Assembly: GCA_023130215.1 (NCBI GenBank)
Contig: JAGMAN010000066.1
Span: forward strand, 1-10,241
Direction of reading: 5' to 3'
Length of the DNA stretch: 10,241 nucleotides
From: a bacterium
GTDB taxonomy: Bacteria > NPL-UPA2 > JAGMAN01
A program made the position numbers and the translations under genes. The notes beneath the pieces were generated by a model. It was not told where the DNA came from and did not search any database. It saw only the letters and a program-made list of their open reading frames with translations. How positions within the stretch are numbered: the stretch's first letter is position 1; the number at the start of each line of letters is the position of its first letter. Shown here piece by piece: positions 1 to 5,987 of the stretch.

Positions 1-398
1 CAGAGCTGGATGACCTGTGGACGACCGAAGTCTATTAGCTCATCTAAGGCGGCCCGCACAGTGCGACCGGTGTAGAGGACATCGTCAACCAGGATGACTT
101 TCTTCCCTGTCACCTGGAAGGGAATCTCCGTCTTATGCACCACTGGCTGAGGCCCGATAGCGGAGAGGTCATCCCGGTAAAGGGTAATGTCCAGGATACC
201 CAGGGGCACTTTCTTCTTAGCTACTTCTTTTATCTTCTTAGTTAGCCTCTCAGCTAAGTAGGCTCCCCGGGTTCTAATTCCCACAATGGCTAACTCTTTT
301 ACATCTCCCCCCTTCTCCAAAATCTCATGGGACAGGCGAGTGAGCGCTTTCTCTATATCACCCTCTCCCATTATCCTGCCTTTCTCCCTGACAGCCAT
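1..398 (-). CDS. pyrR: Bifunctional pyr operon regulator / uracil phosphoribosyltransferase PyrR (partial, 3' end beyond window)
   Basis: PyrR is a cytoplasmic protein of the type I phosphoribosyltransferase fold. It binds pyr mRNA leaders in response to UMP/UTP and often also makes UMP from uracil and PRPP. The window shows 132 codons of the usual roughly 180. The PRPP-binding loop is clear at residues 101-114 ([14 protein letters not shown]), and the preceding [17 protein letters not shown] and [11 protein letters not shown] segments are typical of PyrR. The ATG at 396-398 is preceded by an SD (CAGGAG) at good spacing. Immediately upstream lie a promoter, a PyrR-binding-loop-like hairpin and a terminator, so the gene is probably autoregulated by attenuation, as expected for the first gene of a pyr operon. 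A plain PRTase is less likely given this leader. The remainder of the gene and any downstream pyr genes are not visible. Confidence 0.95.
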   Translation of the reverse strand, partial: MAVREKGRIMGEGDIEKALTRLSHEILEKGGDVKELAIVGIRTRGAYLAERLTKKIKEVAKKKVPLGILDITLYRDDLSAIGPQPVVHKTEIPFQVTGKKVILVDDVLYTGRTVRAALDELIDFGRPQVIQL

Positions 399-411
399 TA
401 TTTACTCCTGT

Positions 412-445
412 AAAAATAGCCTTCCCACCATAAGGTGAAAAGGCT
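412..445 (-). terminator. Intrinsic terminator of the pyrR attenuator
   Basis: On the minus strand the arms AGCCTTTTCACC and GGTGGGAAGGCT pair over 12 positions, with two G-U pairs and a four-base TTAT loop. ATTTTT follows directly. The structure ends just before the pyrR SD, so it would stop transcription before the gene: a leader terminator rather than an end-of-operon terminator. The 5' arm can alternatively pair with the upstream GTGAGGC/GGTAAAGG region, which would act as the antiterminator. Confidence 0.82.
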
Positions 446-474
446 TAAATTTTGAACTGTTATTTATCATCTTT

Positions 475-508
475 TCCTTTACCGCCTCACTGAGCTGGCT
501 TAAAAGGA
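475..508 (-). promoter_or_regulatory. Putative PyrR-binding loop (anti-antiterminator) in the pyrR leader
   Basis: On the minus strand a lower stem TCCTTT/AAAGGA encloses a purine-rich segment AGCTCAGTGAGGCG. This fits the core (CNGNGAGGY) of the known PyrR recognition consensus ARUCCNGNGAGGYU, with three mismatches at the flanks. Its position, 30 bases before the terminator, is as in Bacillus pyr attenuators. When PyrR-UMP binds, this hairpin should hold bases needed for the antiterminator and let the terminator form. The match is read by eye; binding is inferred. Confidence 0.7.
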
Positions 509-523
509 TCCTCTGACAATTCT

Positions 524-552
524 AAATTACCACACTCTCAAAAAGATGTCAA
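524..552 (-). promoter_or_regulatory. Probable sigma-A promoter of pyrR
   Basis: On the minus strand a perfect -35 TTGACA (547-552) is followed after 17 bases by TAATTT (524-529), a weak -10 box preceded by TGG, which gives an extended -10 (TGn). An A-rich stretch (GGAAAAAG) lies just upstream of the -35. The predicted start near 517 would place the PyrR-binding hairpin at the very 5' end of the transcript, consistent with a dedicated attenuator leader. Confidence 0.65.
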
Positions 553-578
553 ACTTTTTCCTGGTTCCCCCGGTTGTC

Positions 579-971
579 TCAGTAGCCTGATGAAGGGGCT
601 TTGTTCTTCTCCGCCTCATAGGCTTCCAGTACTTTCTTCTGAATATACTCTCTGGCTTGAGAGGTAATCGGGTGAGCCAGGTCACGGTGTTCGCTCTTCG
701 TCCCCTCTGGCTGATCTACAGGCCGGGGAGTGGGCTCCAATCGGTGCCCGCATTGGCTACAGAACTTGCTCCTAGTATCGTTGCCGAATCTGCATTTCGG
801 GCAGCTTTCCCGCAGCCTTTGGCTGGGCATAGCCACAAAAAGGCCTTTCCTGCCTTCGATTACCTTTACATCGCGCACCACAAACTCATGGTCAAAGGTC
901 ATGGTGGCATAGGCCTTTAACTTTCCATCTCCTTCGTTCCTTAACCGAACTCTAACTTCTGTGATTTCCAC
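579..971 (-). CDS. spoVG: SpoVG family protein with an inserted zinc ribbon
   Basis: SpoVG proteins are small nucleic-acid-binding regulators, named for a role in sporulation septation in Bacillus but widespread in non-sporulating bacteria. Residues 1-52 (MEITEVRVRL...DHEFVVRDVKVIEG...GLFVAMPSQR) and residues 94-120 (EHRDLAHPITSQAREYIQKKVLEAY) match the two halves of SpoVG closely. Between them lie about 40 extra residues with Cys57, Cys60, Cys71 and Cys74 in CPKC-x10-CSQC spacing, a typical four-cysteine zinc ribbon. The total of 130 residues compares with about 85-100 for ordinary SpoVG. The start is GTG at 969-971, with GGAGGT seven bases upstream. The gene follows ispE by 78 bp, a neighbour pair also known from Firmicutes. 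The zinc ribbon probably adds nucleic-acid or protein contacts; that is inference. A frameshift artefact is unlikely because the frame is open throughout and both halves are in register. Confidence 0.9.
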   Translation of the reverse strand: MEITEVRVRLRNEGDGKLKAYATMTFDHEFVVRDVKVIEGRKGLFVAMPSQRLRESCPKCRFGNDTRSKFCSQCGHRLEPTPRPVDQPEGTKSEHRDLAHPITSQAREYIQKKVLEAYEAEKNKAPSSGY

Positions 972-1049
972 TTAGGTTACCTCCAACAATCGAAAGTTAA
1001 AAGCAGAAAGTTTAAAATCTCTATCGCTTTCAACTTTGCTCTTTAAGTT

Positions 1050-1916
1050 CTAACTGACCACGGCCACTCCATCATTCCAGGTCTTTGCTACATAGACCTC
1101 CTCCTCTTTGACTGCCTTTCTTATTCTCTCCGCCTCTTCTCCTGAGCGGACAATACCAAAGATAGCTGAACCGCTGCCGGACATGGAGGCAGAACCTACC
1201 CCTAAAGATTTGAGCTCCTCCTTAATCATCCTAATCCGAGGGTATTTTATCACCTCCTCAAATCTGTTATAGAGAACCGAGCTCAAATCTCCCCTTTCCA
1301 GATGCTTCATGATTATTTTAATCTGACTTTCTCCTTTTGTCAAGCCTAAACTTTGGTATGCCCGGTTAGTTGACACCCTGAATTCGGGAATAACTAAGAT
1401 AAGCCAGAACGGTGGCCATCCTTTCAAGGGAGTGAGCTCATCCCCTCTCCCTTTAGCTACGGCTCTTCCTCCCTGGATGAAGAAGGGAACATCCATTCCC
1501 AGGGAGCTGGCCAACCTAATAAGTGTTTTTTTTGGTAGGTTTAAATTCCAAAGTTTATTCAATCCCACCAGGGTAGCCGCCGCATTGCTGGATCCCCCAC
1601 CCAGTCCGGCCGCAGGTGGAATATTTTTTTTTATCTTGATGGCTACGCCACGGCTTAGCTTAGTTTCCTGCAGAATAAGCTGAGCCGCCCGATAAGCTAA
1701 ATTTCCTTTTCCATGAGGCACTCCCGCCTGCCATTCATTGGCGGGCAGGCCCTCCTTCTGGCAGGAGACCTCTATTCCTTTCTCTCTTTCTCTCAGGGTA
1801 ACTTCATCGCACAGGTCTATAGCCTGAATTATCGTCTCTATTTCATGATAACCGTCTCTCCTTTTTGCCAGGACATTTAGATATAGATTTATCTTGGCCG
1901 GGGAGATAACCTTCAC
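1050..1916 (-). CDS. ispE: 4-diphosphocytidyl-2-C-methyl-D-erythritol kinase
   Basis: IspE is the cytoplasmic GHMP-family kinase that phosphorylates CDP-methylerythritol with ATP, in the MEP route to isoprenoid precursors. Numbered from the GTG at 1914-1916 (288 residues), SPAKINLYL with Lys8 opens the protein. The ATP-binding GHMP motif PPAAGLGGGSSNAAA lies at about 100-114. Asp142 in GMDVPFF is the expected catalytic base, and the C-terminal glycine motif SMSGSGSAIFG is near 245-255. The frame extends upstream to a TTG at 1923-1925, but that codon has only one base between it and AAAGGA. The GTG gives about ten bases of spacing and a canonical MKVISPAKINL-type N-terminus, so I prefer it. 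The gene contains an A8 run and an A9 run on its coding strand. It lies between hisG and spoVG in the same direction. Confidence 0.94.
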   Translation of the reverse strand: MKVISPAKINLYLNVLAKRRDGYHEIETIIQAIDLCDEVTLREREKGIEVSCQKEGLPANEWQAGVPHGKGNLAYRAAQLILQETKLSRGVAIKIKKNIPPAAGLGGGSSNAAATLVGLNKLWNLNLPKKTLIRLASSLGMDVPFFIQGGRAVAKGRGDELTPLKGWPPFWLILVIPEFRVSTNRAYQSLGLTKGESQIKIIMKHLERGDLSSVLYNRFEEVIKYPRIRMIKEELKSLGVGSASMSGSGSAIFGIVRSGEEAERIRKAVKEEEVYVAKTWNDGVAVVS

Positions 1917-1939
1917 CTCATTCAAGTCCTTTTCTTGTA

Positions 1940-1966
1940 GTATAGGAAACTGAAAGTTTCCAATAC
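1940..1966 (-). other. Hairpin upstream of ispE
   Basis: The arms GGAAACT and AGTTTCC (1945-1951 and 1955-1961, plus strand) pair perfectly around a three-base loop. After an A-A mismatch, GTAT and ATAC extend the stem. There is no T-run on either side, so it is not an ordinary intrinsic terminator. It would sit in the leader of ispE, about 24 bases before the GTG start. Its role is unknown: mRNA processing, stabilisation or protein binding are possible. Confidence 0.5.
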
Positions 1967-1971
1967 GTTAT

Positions 1972-1997
1972 AAAATAATGTGCGAAGCGCTTATTTT
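1972..1997 (-). terminator. Possible weak terminator after hisG
   Basis: On the minus strand, AAAATAAGCG and CGC-ACA-TTATTTT form a stem with a CTT loop and a three-base ACA bulge, ending in TTATTTT just after the hisG stop. The stem is AT-rich and the bulge weakens it, so it may terminate only partly. Confidence 0.35.
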
Positions 1998-2004
1998 GCC
2001 CTCC

Positions 2005-2874
2005 TCATAAAATGACTTTATTCAAACCATACTCTATAATACCTTCTCCCCCGGCTTCTTTCAATTTAGGGATAATGTCCCGGGCTGTGCTTTCATCAAT
2101 CACCGTCTCTACTGCCCACCAATCCTTCTCACTAAGCTTGGAGATGGTCGGGGTCCTCATAGCCGGCAGAACAGAAATAACTCTCCTTAAGTTTTTCTCC
2201 GCTACATTCATCTTCAGCCCTACTTTCTCCTCTGCTAACAGGGCCCCTTTCAGCAAAAGAGTTAGATTATTTAGCTTCCGCCGTTTCCACTTATTCTGGT
2301 AAGCTTTTCTATTGGCAATCAGCCTGGTGGTAGATTGTAAAACGATGTCAACCACTCGTAAGTTATTTGCCCGGAGCGACTCTCCTGTCTCAGTCAGTTC
2401 AACGATGGCATCAGCTAACTCAGGTGGCTTTACCTCAGTAGCTCCCCAGGAGAATTCAACATCAGCCTTAACTCCGTATTTCCTGAGATAAGATTTGGTT
2501 ACATTAACCAGTTCAGTAGCAATTCTCTTTCCCTTTAAATCCACAACACTTTTAACGGCGGAGTTGTTAGGAACAGCTAATACCCACTTCACTGCTTTAA
2601 GTCCCTGCTTGGCGTAGACCAGCTCAGCGACCTCCACCACTTTGGCTCGGCGCTCCCTGATCCAATCTTCTCCGGTAAGACCAACATCAAGCACCCCGTC
2701 CTCTACGTAGCGGGGAATCTCCTGAGCCCTGATCAGTATTGCCTCTAACTCCTCATCATCAATTACGGGGAGATATGACCTCTCGCTGGCCAATATGTCA
2801 TATCCTGCCTTCTTAAACATCTTCAGGGTAGCACTCTGCAGGCTCCCTTTTGGCAATCCAATTCTTAATTTCAT
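2005..2874 (-). CDS. hisG: ATP phosphoribosyltransferase, long form
   Basis: HisG joins ATP and PRPP in the first, feedback-regulated step of histidine biosynthesis in the cytoplasm. The protein opens with [25 protein letters not shown] and carries [16 protein letters not shown] and [10 protein letters not shown], typical of the HisG periplasmic-binding-like catalytic core. At about 289 residues it has the extra C-terminal ACT-like domain (roughly residues 210-289) of the long form, which binds histidine itself and does not need HisZ. The frame begins at ATG 2893-2895, but that codon overlaps a predicted -10 box and has no SD. AGGGAGG stands directly before ATG 2872-2874, which gives the canonical N-terminus, so I use that start. 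No other his genes are in the window, so hisG is either isolated or separated from its pathway. Confidence 0.95.
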   Translation of the reverse strand: MKLRIGLPKGSLQSATLKMFKKAGYDILASERSYLPVIDDEELEAILIRAQEIPRYVEDGVLDVGLTGEDWIRERRAKVVEVAELVYAKQGLKAVKWVLAVPNNSAVKSVVDLKGKRIATELVNVTKSYLRKYGVKADVEFSWGATEVKPPELADAIVELTETGESLRANNLRVVDIVLQSTTRLIANRKAYQNKWKRRKLNNLTLLLKGALLAEEKVGLKMNVAEKNLRRVISVLPAMRTPTISKLSEKDWWAVETVIDESTARDIIPKLKEAGGEGIIEYGLNKVIL

Positions 2875-2893
2875 CTCCATTTCCTCCCTGCTC

Positions 2894-2923
2894 ATTATAC
2901 CATTGCGGCAATGGTCAAGTCAA
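2894..2923 (-). promoter_or_regulatory. Predicted sigma-A promoter for hisG
   Basis: On the minus strand, TTGACT (2918-2923) and a perfect TATAAT (2894-2899) are separated by 18 bases. The -35 overlaps the xerD stop codon. The spacer contains the inverted repeat CCATTG-CCG-CAATGG, a possible operator. The expected start near 2887 would leave a very short leader with the SD intact, which supports the downstream hisG start codon. Confidence 0.6.
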
Positions 2924-3825
2924 CCACGCGGATGGTATTTGGCGTGGATGCTCTTCAGTCTCTCTCTATCCACGTGGGTATACACCTGAGTGGTGGAAAT
3001 ATCAGCGTGTCCGAGCATCTCCTGCACTGACCTCAGGTCAGCTCCTCCCTGCAGGAGATGAGTGGCAAAGCAGTGGCGAAGAGTATGGGGAGTAATTTCT
3101 TTACCCAACCCTGCCCTTTTAGCACACTTCTTAATTGCCTTCCACAACCCCTGGCGGGAGAATCCCTTCCCCAGCCTGGTCAGGAATAACCGGGAATCGC
3201 CCTTTCTCTTTGCCAATTGAGGTCTTACTCTATCTAAGTATTTCTTTATCCAGCCCCTGGCCTGGCCTCCGAAGGGAACGATTCTCTCCCTGCCTCCTTT
3301 ACCAAAACAACGCAGGTAGCCAAACTGGAGGTTGATGTCAACCGTTTTTAAGGAGGTAACTTCGGAGATGCGAAGTCCTGTGCCATATAGTAATTCTAAG
3401 ATAGCCCTGTCCCGAACCTCTTTTGGGGTTTGACCCTTTGCCCGGTTCAGTAACTTCTCTACCTCGGGGATAGTCAGGACATGAGGAAGTTTCTTGGAAA
3501 CAAGGGGCGAGTCCATGTTAGCCGTGGGGTCATTTTTCAGGTCGCCTTCGGCGACCAAGAAGCGATGGAACATCTTAACAGCCACTAAATTTCTGGCCAT
3601 CGAGGCAGAAGATAGCCCTCTTTTGCCGAGCCTCCTCGGATTCTTTAACTCCATTAGATAGGTCATTATCTCCCTGTGGCTGCTTCTCTGTAGAGACTGA
3701 ATTCCTCTTTCCTTAAGGAACTTTAGATATTTCCTCAGGTCTCTCCCATAAGCTATAATGGTATTCTTGGCTAATCCCCTCTCCACGCTGAGATAGTTCA
3801 GGAATTGGTCAACCTGAGCTTGCAT
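2920..3825 (-). CDS. xerD: Tyrosine recombinase XerD
   Basis: Xer recombinases act in pairs at the chromosomal dif site to resolve chromosome dimers at division. The 301-residue protein has the N-terminal core-binding SAM-like domain (about residues 1-95, QVDQFLNYLSVERGLAKNTIIAYGRDL) and a complete catalytic domain. The active-site set is present: Arg152 in GTGLRISE, Lys176 in GKGGRER, His247 and Arg250 in TPHTLRH, His273 in LGHADISTTQ, and the nucleophile Tyr282 in YTHV. The ending RERLKSIHAKYHPRG resembles XerD more than XerC, but some lineages use one Xer only, so the D assignment is less certain than the family. The ATG at 3823-3825 has GAGGAGG five bases upstream, inside a small hairpin. 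The gene lies 44 bp after the toxin gene and could share its transcript. No integrase-type neighbours suggest a mobile element. Confidence 0.92.
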   Translation of the reverse strand: MQAQVDQFLNYLSVERGLAKNTIIAYGRDLRKYLKFLKERGIQSLQRSSHREIMTYLMELKNPRRLGKRGLSSASMARNLVAVKMFHRFLVAEGDLKNDPTANMDSPLVSKKLPHVLTIPEVEKLLNRAKGQTPKEVRDRAILELLYGTGLRISEVTSLKTVDINLQFGYLRCFGKGGRERIVPFGGQARGWIKKYLDRVRPQLAKRKGDSRLFLTRLGKGFSRQGLWKAIKKCAKRAGLGKEITPHTLRHCFATHLLQGGADLRSVQEMLGHADISTTQVYTHVDRERLKSIHAKYHPRG

Positions 3826-3826
3826 G

Positions 3827-3843
3827 AATGCCTCCTCGGCATT
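3827..3843 (-). promoter_or_regulatory. Hairpin holding the xerD ribosome binding site
   Basis: On the minus strand, AATGCC and GGCATT pair perfectly around the five-base loop GAGGA. The xerD SD, GAGGAGG, occupies the loop and the first bases of the 3' arm, so the fold would partly hide it. This could lower xerD translation unless the structure is opened. It is short and may be only marginally stable. Confidence 0.4.
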
Positions 3844-3869
3844 GTTTTAACATGTTGCCTAAACTTTCA

Positions 3870-4124
3870 TTAATAGACATCTTTTCGATCCTCAACATCG
3901 AGGATCGTTATAGATGCTTTCTTCTTGTCAATCTCATAGACGATACGGTAGGACCCAACTCGGCAGGAATACAGTCCCTCATATTCTCCTTTAAGCTTCT
4001 TTGCTTGATAGGGATTCTTTTTAATATTCCTTAGAGCTCTCTTAATGAGATTCTGTCTCTTGTGAGGAAGCTTCTTTATTTCCTTGGGTAGCCTCTTGTA
4101 GATATTAAGGCTGTACTCTTTCAT
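3870..4124 (-). CDS. RelE/ParE-superfamily toxin
   Basis: This 84-residue protein belongs to the RelE/ParE toxin superfamily. RelE members cut mRNA on the ribosome, while ParE members poison gyrase. The signature KKLKGEYEGLYSCRVGSYRIVYEID (residues 42-66) and the C-terminal VEDRKDVY are characteristic. Arg55, Arg60, Arg80 and Tyr84 fall where RelE-type RNases carry catalytic basic and aromatic residues, so the RNase type is favoured. Length is normal for the family. Its ATG overlaps the antitoxin stop codon in an ATGA junction, which indicates translational coupling and a typical toxin-antitoxin order with the antitoxin first. The specific cellular target cannot be read from the sequence. Confidence 0.9.
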   Translation of the reverse strand: MKEYSLNIYKRLPKEIKKLPHKRQNLIKRALRNIKKNPYQAKKLKGEYEGLYSCRVGSYRIVYEIDKKKASITILDVEDRKDVY

Positions 4125-4390
4125 GGAGATTCTCCAAAAGCATCCTCAAAAGTGACGACTTCTCCCTTTTTGGCTTTTGTCCTGGCTTCCTTTATCCTCC
4201 TGGCCGCTTTGGGACTAGCCATAATCTCCAGGGTCTCTAACCATCCCTCAAATTCCTCATAGCTCATCAGGATTGCTTCTGGTTTCCCTTTCTTTGTTAT
4301 GACACATCTATCATAAAGGCGAGAAACATCCCTGAGTATTGAGGTAAAGTGATCACGAACCTCAGTTAAAGGCAATGTCTTAGTAGACAT
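4121..4390 (-). CDS. Phd/YefM-family antitoxin
   Basis: This 89-residue antitoxin should bind and neutralise the toxin encoded next and repress its own promoter as a complex. The N-terminal half (TKTLPLTEVRDHFTSILRDV...VITKKGKPEAILMSYEEFEGWLETLE) is the Phd/YefM dimeric DNA-binding fold. The C-terminal segment (residues 60-89, KAARRIKEARTKAKKGEVVTFEDAF) is the usual flexible, charged toxin-binding arm. The frame is open back to a TTG at 4457-4459, but that codon lies in the predicted -35 box. ATG 4388-4390 has GGGAGG eight bases upstream and gives a family-length protein, so it is chosen. The gene overlaps the toxin start by four bases. Confidence 0.9.
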   Translation of the reverse strand: MSTKTLPLTEVRDHFTSILRDVSRLYDRCVITKKGKPEAILMSYEEFEGWLETLEIMASPKAARRIKEARTKAKKGEVVTFEDAFGESP

Positions 4391-4407
4391 ATTCTTTCCC
4401 TCCCTTC

Positions 4408-4425
4408 TGACCAGAATAGTGGTCA
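4408..4425. promoter_or_regulatory. Palindromic candidate operator of the toxin-antitoxin operon
   Basis: A perfect inverted repeat, TGACCA and TGGTCA separated by six bases, lies between the -10 box and the antitoxin SD and overlaps the predicted transcription start near 4424. Phd/YefM antitoxins repress their operons through short palindromes in this position, so this is the likely operator. The binding itself is inferred. Confidence 0.55.
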
Positions 4426-4430
4426 TTGTA

Positions 4431-4459
4431 ATTTTACCTCTTTTCTGGATAGTTGTCAA
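4431..4459 (-). promoter_or_regulatory. Sigma-A promoter of the toxin-antitoxin operon
   Basis: On the minus strand a perfect TTGACA (4454-4459) and TAAAAT (4431-4436) are separated by exactly 17 bases. A second TTGACA lies 11 bases further upstream (4465-4470), inside an A-rich GGAAAAAGTTTGACA block. That second box has no suitable -10 partner. Confidence 0.8.
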
Positions 4460-4521
4460 GAGTTTGTCAAACTTTTTCCAAACAGGTTTGTTTTTAAAAT
4501 CCTGGGATGGTGAATGTGAGG

Positions 4522-5415
4522 TTAGTGAAAGATGTAGCCGAGGAGTTTGTAGATGAGTTTGGCGGCCAGAAAATCAGGTGAAATGTTCCCGGGCTGAGGA
4601 GCCAGCTCCACTAAGTCGAAGCCAACTATCTTCTTTTCTCTGGCTAATTGGCGAAGAAGCTGGAGGGTCTCATACCAGTCCAGACCCCCTGGTTCCGGTG
4701 TTCCTACCGATGGCATAATCCCCGGGTCCAGAACATCTAAATCAATGGTCAAATAGACATTTGGGGAAAGCGAAGATATAACCTCCTCTATCCAATCTCT
4801 TTTTTCTTTGATTGTGTCAAATGCGGAGACCTGACCCATCCTGCCTGTGATCTGGCCTGCGTAGAAGACTTTTGGCCCTTTACCACTCTTAATGTACTCT
4901 CCCTCCTCCCGGCTTAAACTCCGAACTCCCACCTGGGTCAGGGGAACCAATTCTGCCATCCTGCGGCCAACACAAGCGTGGTTATATTTTGTGCCTTCAT
5001 ACTCATCCCGCAGGTCTGCATGGGCATCCAGTTGAAGAACTGATAGGTCAGCAAACTTATCCCGCAGAGCCTTGACCATTCCCAGGCTGAGAGAATGTTC
5101 ACCCCCTAACATAACGATAAACTTTTCATCTCTTACCAACGGGGAAGCTTTAAGATAGACTTTCTCTACCATACCCTCGGCAGATAGATCTCTTCCCTCT
5201 ACTGTATCCAAGGTGTGAATCCCGATTTTATAGGTATCCTGGCGGAGCTCCTCATCGTAGAGTTCTAATTGCTGGGAAGCTTTTAGGATAGCCTGTGGGC
5301 CTTGACTGGCTCCCTTCCCGTAGGTCACCGTCCCTTCATAAGCAATGGGGAGGATAATTGCTTTGGAGCTCTCGTAATTGGAAAATTCTCCTTCTAAGTC
5401 AGCGAAATTAATCAT
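4522..5415 (-). CDS. speB: Agmatinase (ureohydrolase family)
   Basis: Agmatinase hydrolyses agmatine to putrescine and urea in the cytoplasm. The 297-residue protein has the full binuclear manganese site of the arginase/agmatinase family: His107 in GGEHSLS, Asp130, His132 and Asp134 in LDAHADLRD, and Asp225 and Asp227 in DLDVLDP. PSVGTPEPGGL (235-245) and Glu271-Leu-Ala-Pro near the C-terminus are also typical. Formiminoglutamase or arginase would share these motifs. The adjacent arginine decarboxylase gene, which makes agmatine, argues for agmatinase. The ATG is 8 bp downstream of that gene's stop codon and has only a weak SD, so translation is probably coupled. The toxin-antitoxin operon follows downstream. 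Confidence 0.93.
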   Translation of the reverse strand: MINFADLEGEFSNYESSKAIILPIAYEGTVTYGKGASQGPQAILKASQQLELYDEELRQDTYKIGIHTLDTVEGRDLSAEGMVEKVYLKASPLVRDEKFIVMLGGEHSLSLGMVKALRDKFADLSVLQLDAHADLRDEYEGTKYNHACVGRRMAELVPLTQVGVRSLSREEGEYIKSGKGPKVFYAGQITGRMGQVSAFDTIKEKRDWIEEVISSLSPNVYLTIDLDVLDPGIMPSVGTPEPGGLDWYETLQLLRQLAREKKIVGFDLVELAPQPGNISPDFLAAKLIYKLLGYIFH

Positions 5416-5423
5416 ACGAAGTG

Positions 5424-5987
5424 TTACAAGAGTGATCCTTGATGGACGGGGAGGAAGATGGCGGCAGCGATTACTGTTGTCCAGAGACCCTTCCTATCTC
5501 CGATGGCAGATTGGGTGATGTTACTGGTTCGGACGATCTGATTGTGCATCTTATAGATCTCCTTGCGTTCGTCCCAGGCATCATCAATGTTAAATTCTAT
5601 TCCTAAAGTGGAAGCCAGCATGGTGGCCGCTAAATCTTCGGCGTAATCGCCGGCCATGCTCTCCGTCTGACCGAAGGAATGATGCTCGCTGAGATAGCCA
5701 TATCTTTCCTTCCCTGTGGGAACAGCAATGCCAATGGAAGCGGCCAGTAAGCGGTTTGGTTCGTTGGTGCTATTCTCACTGAAGACAGTAAAGATAATCT
5801 GACCCGGCGGCAACTGCTCTAAGGCCCTCTTCTTTGATATTATCTTACACCCAGGGGGGAGAATGCTGGAAACTCTAACCAGGTTATACTTGGCGATATC
5901 AGCCCGGCGAAGAGCCATCTCAAAGGACTGTAGTTTTTCCTTGTGCCTTCCTACTCCCTTGGTAAGGAAAATGCGCTCGGGAATCAT
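5424..5987 (-). CDS. Pyruvoyl-dependent arginine decarboxylase
   Basis: The enzyme decarboxylates arginine to agmatine using a pyruvoyl group made by self-cleavage rather than PLP. The 187-residue proenzyme resembles the archaeal PvlArgDC in length and motif order. [12 protein letters not shown] holds the processing site, with expected cleavage between Ser40 and Ser41, so that Ser41 becomes the pyruvoyl residue of the alpha chain. Downstream, [25 protein letters not shown] and [13 protein letters not shown] are family blocks, as is the C-terminal region with many small residues. The ATG at 5985-5987 is preceded by TGA-G8-AG, which serves as the SD. The next gene is agmatinase, giving a two-step route to putrescine. 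This enzyme type is common in archaea and patchy in bacteria, so horizontal acquisition is possible but not shown here. Confidence 0.93.
   Translation of the reverse strand: MIPERIFLTKGVGRHKEKLQSFEMALRRADIAKYNLVRVSSILPPGCKIISKKRALEQLPPGQIIFTVFSENSTNEPNRLLAASIGIAVPTGKERYGYLSEHHSFGQTESMAGDYAEDLAATMLASTLGIEFNIDDAWDERKEIYKMHNQIVRTSNITQSAIGDRKGLWTTVIAAAIFLPVHQGSLL

Noticed and set aside
972-1049. Promoter or hairpin between ispE and spoVG from repeated AACTTTC motifs
   Set aside because: The repeats are short and irregular. No -35/-10 pair at proper spacing or stable stem could be found, so only an A/T-rich 78-bp gap is supported.
3826-3869. Possible dif half-site (ATGTTAAAA) upstream of xerD
   Set aside because: Only one half-site similar to a XerD-binding arm is visible. 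There is no matching XerC arm at the right spacing, so a dif site cannot be claimed.
4391-4459. N-terminally extended antitoxin (112 residues)
   Set aside because: The extended frame begins at TTG within the predicted -35 box. The extra residues do not match Phd/YefM antitoxins, and a better SD stands before ATG 4388-4390.
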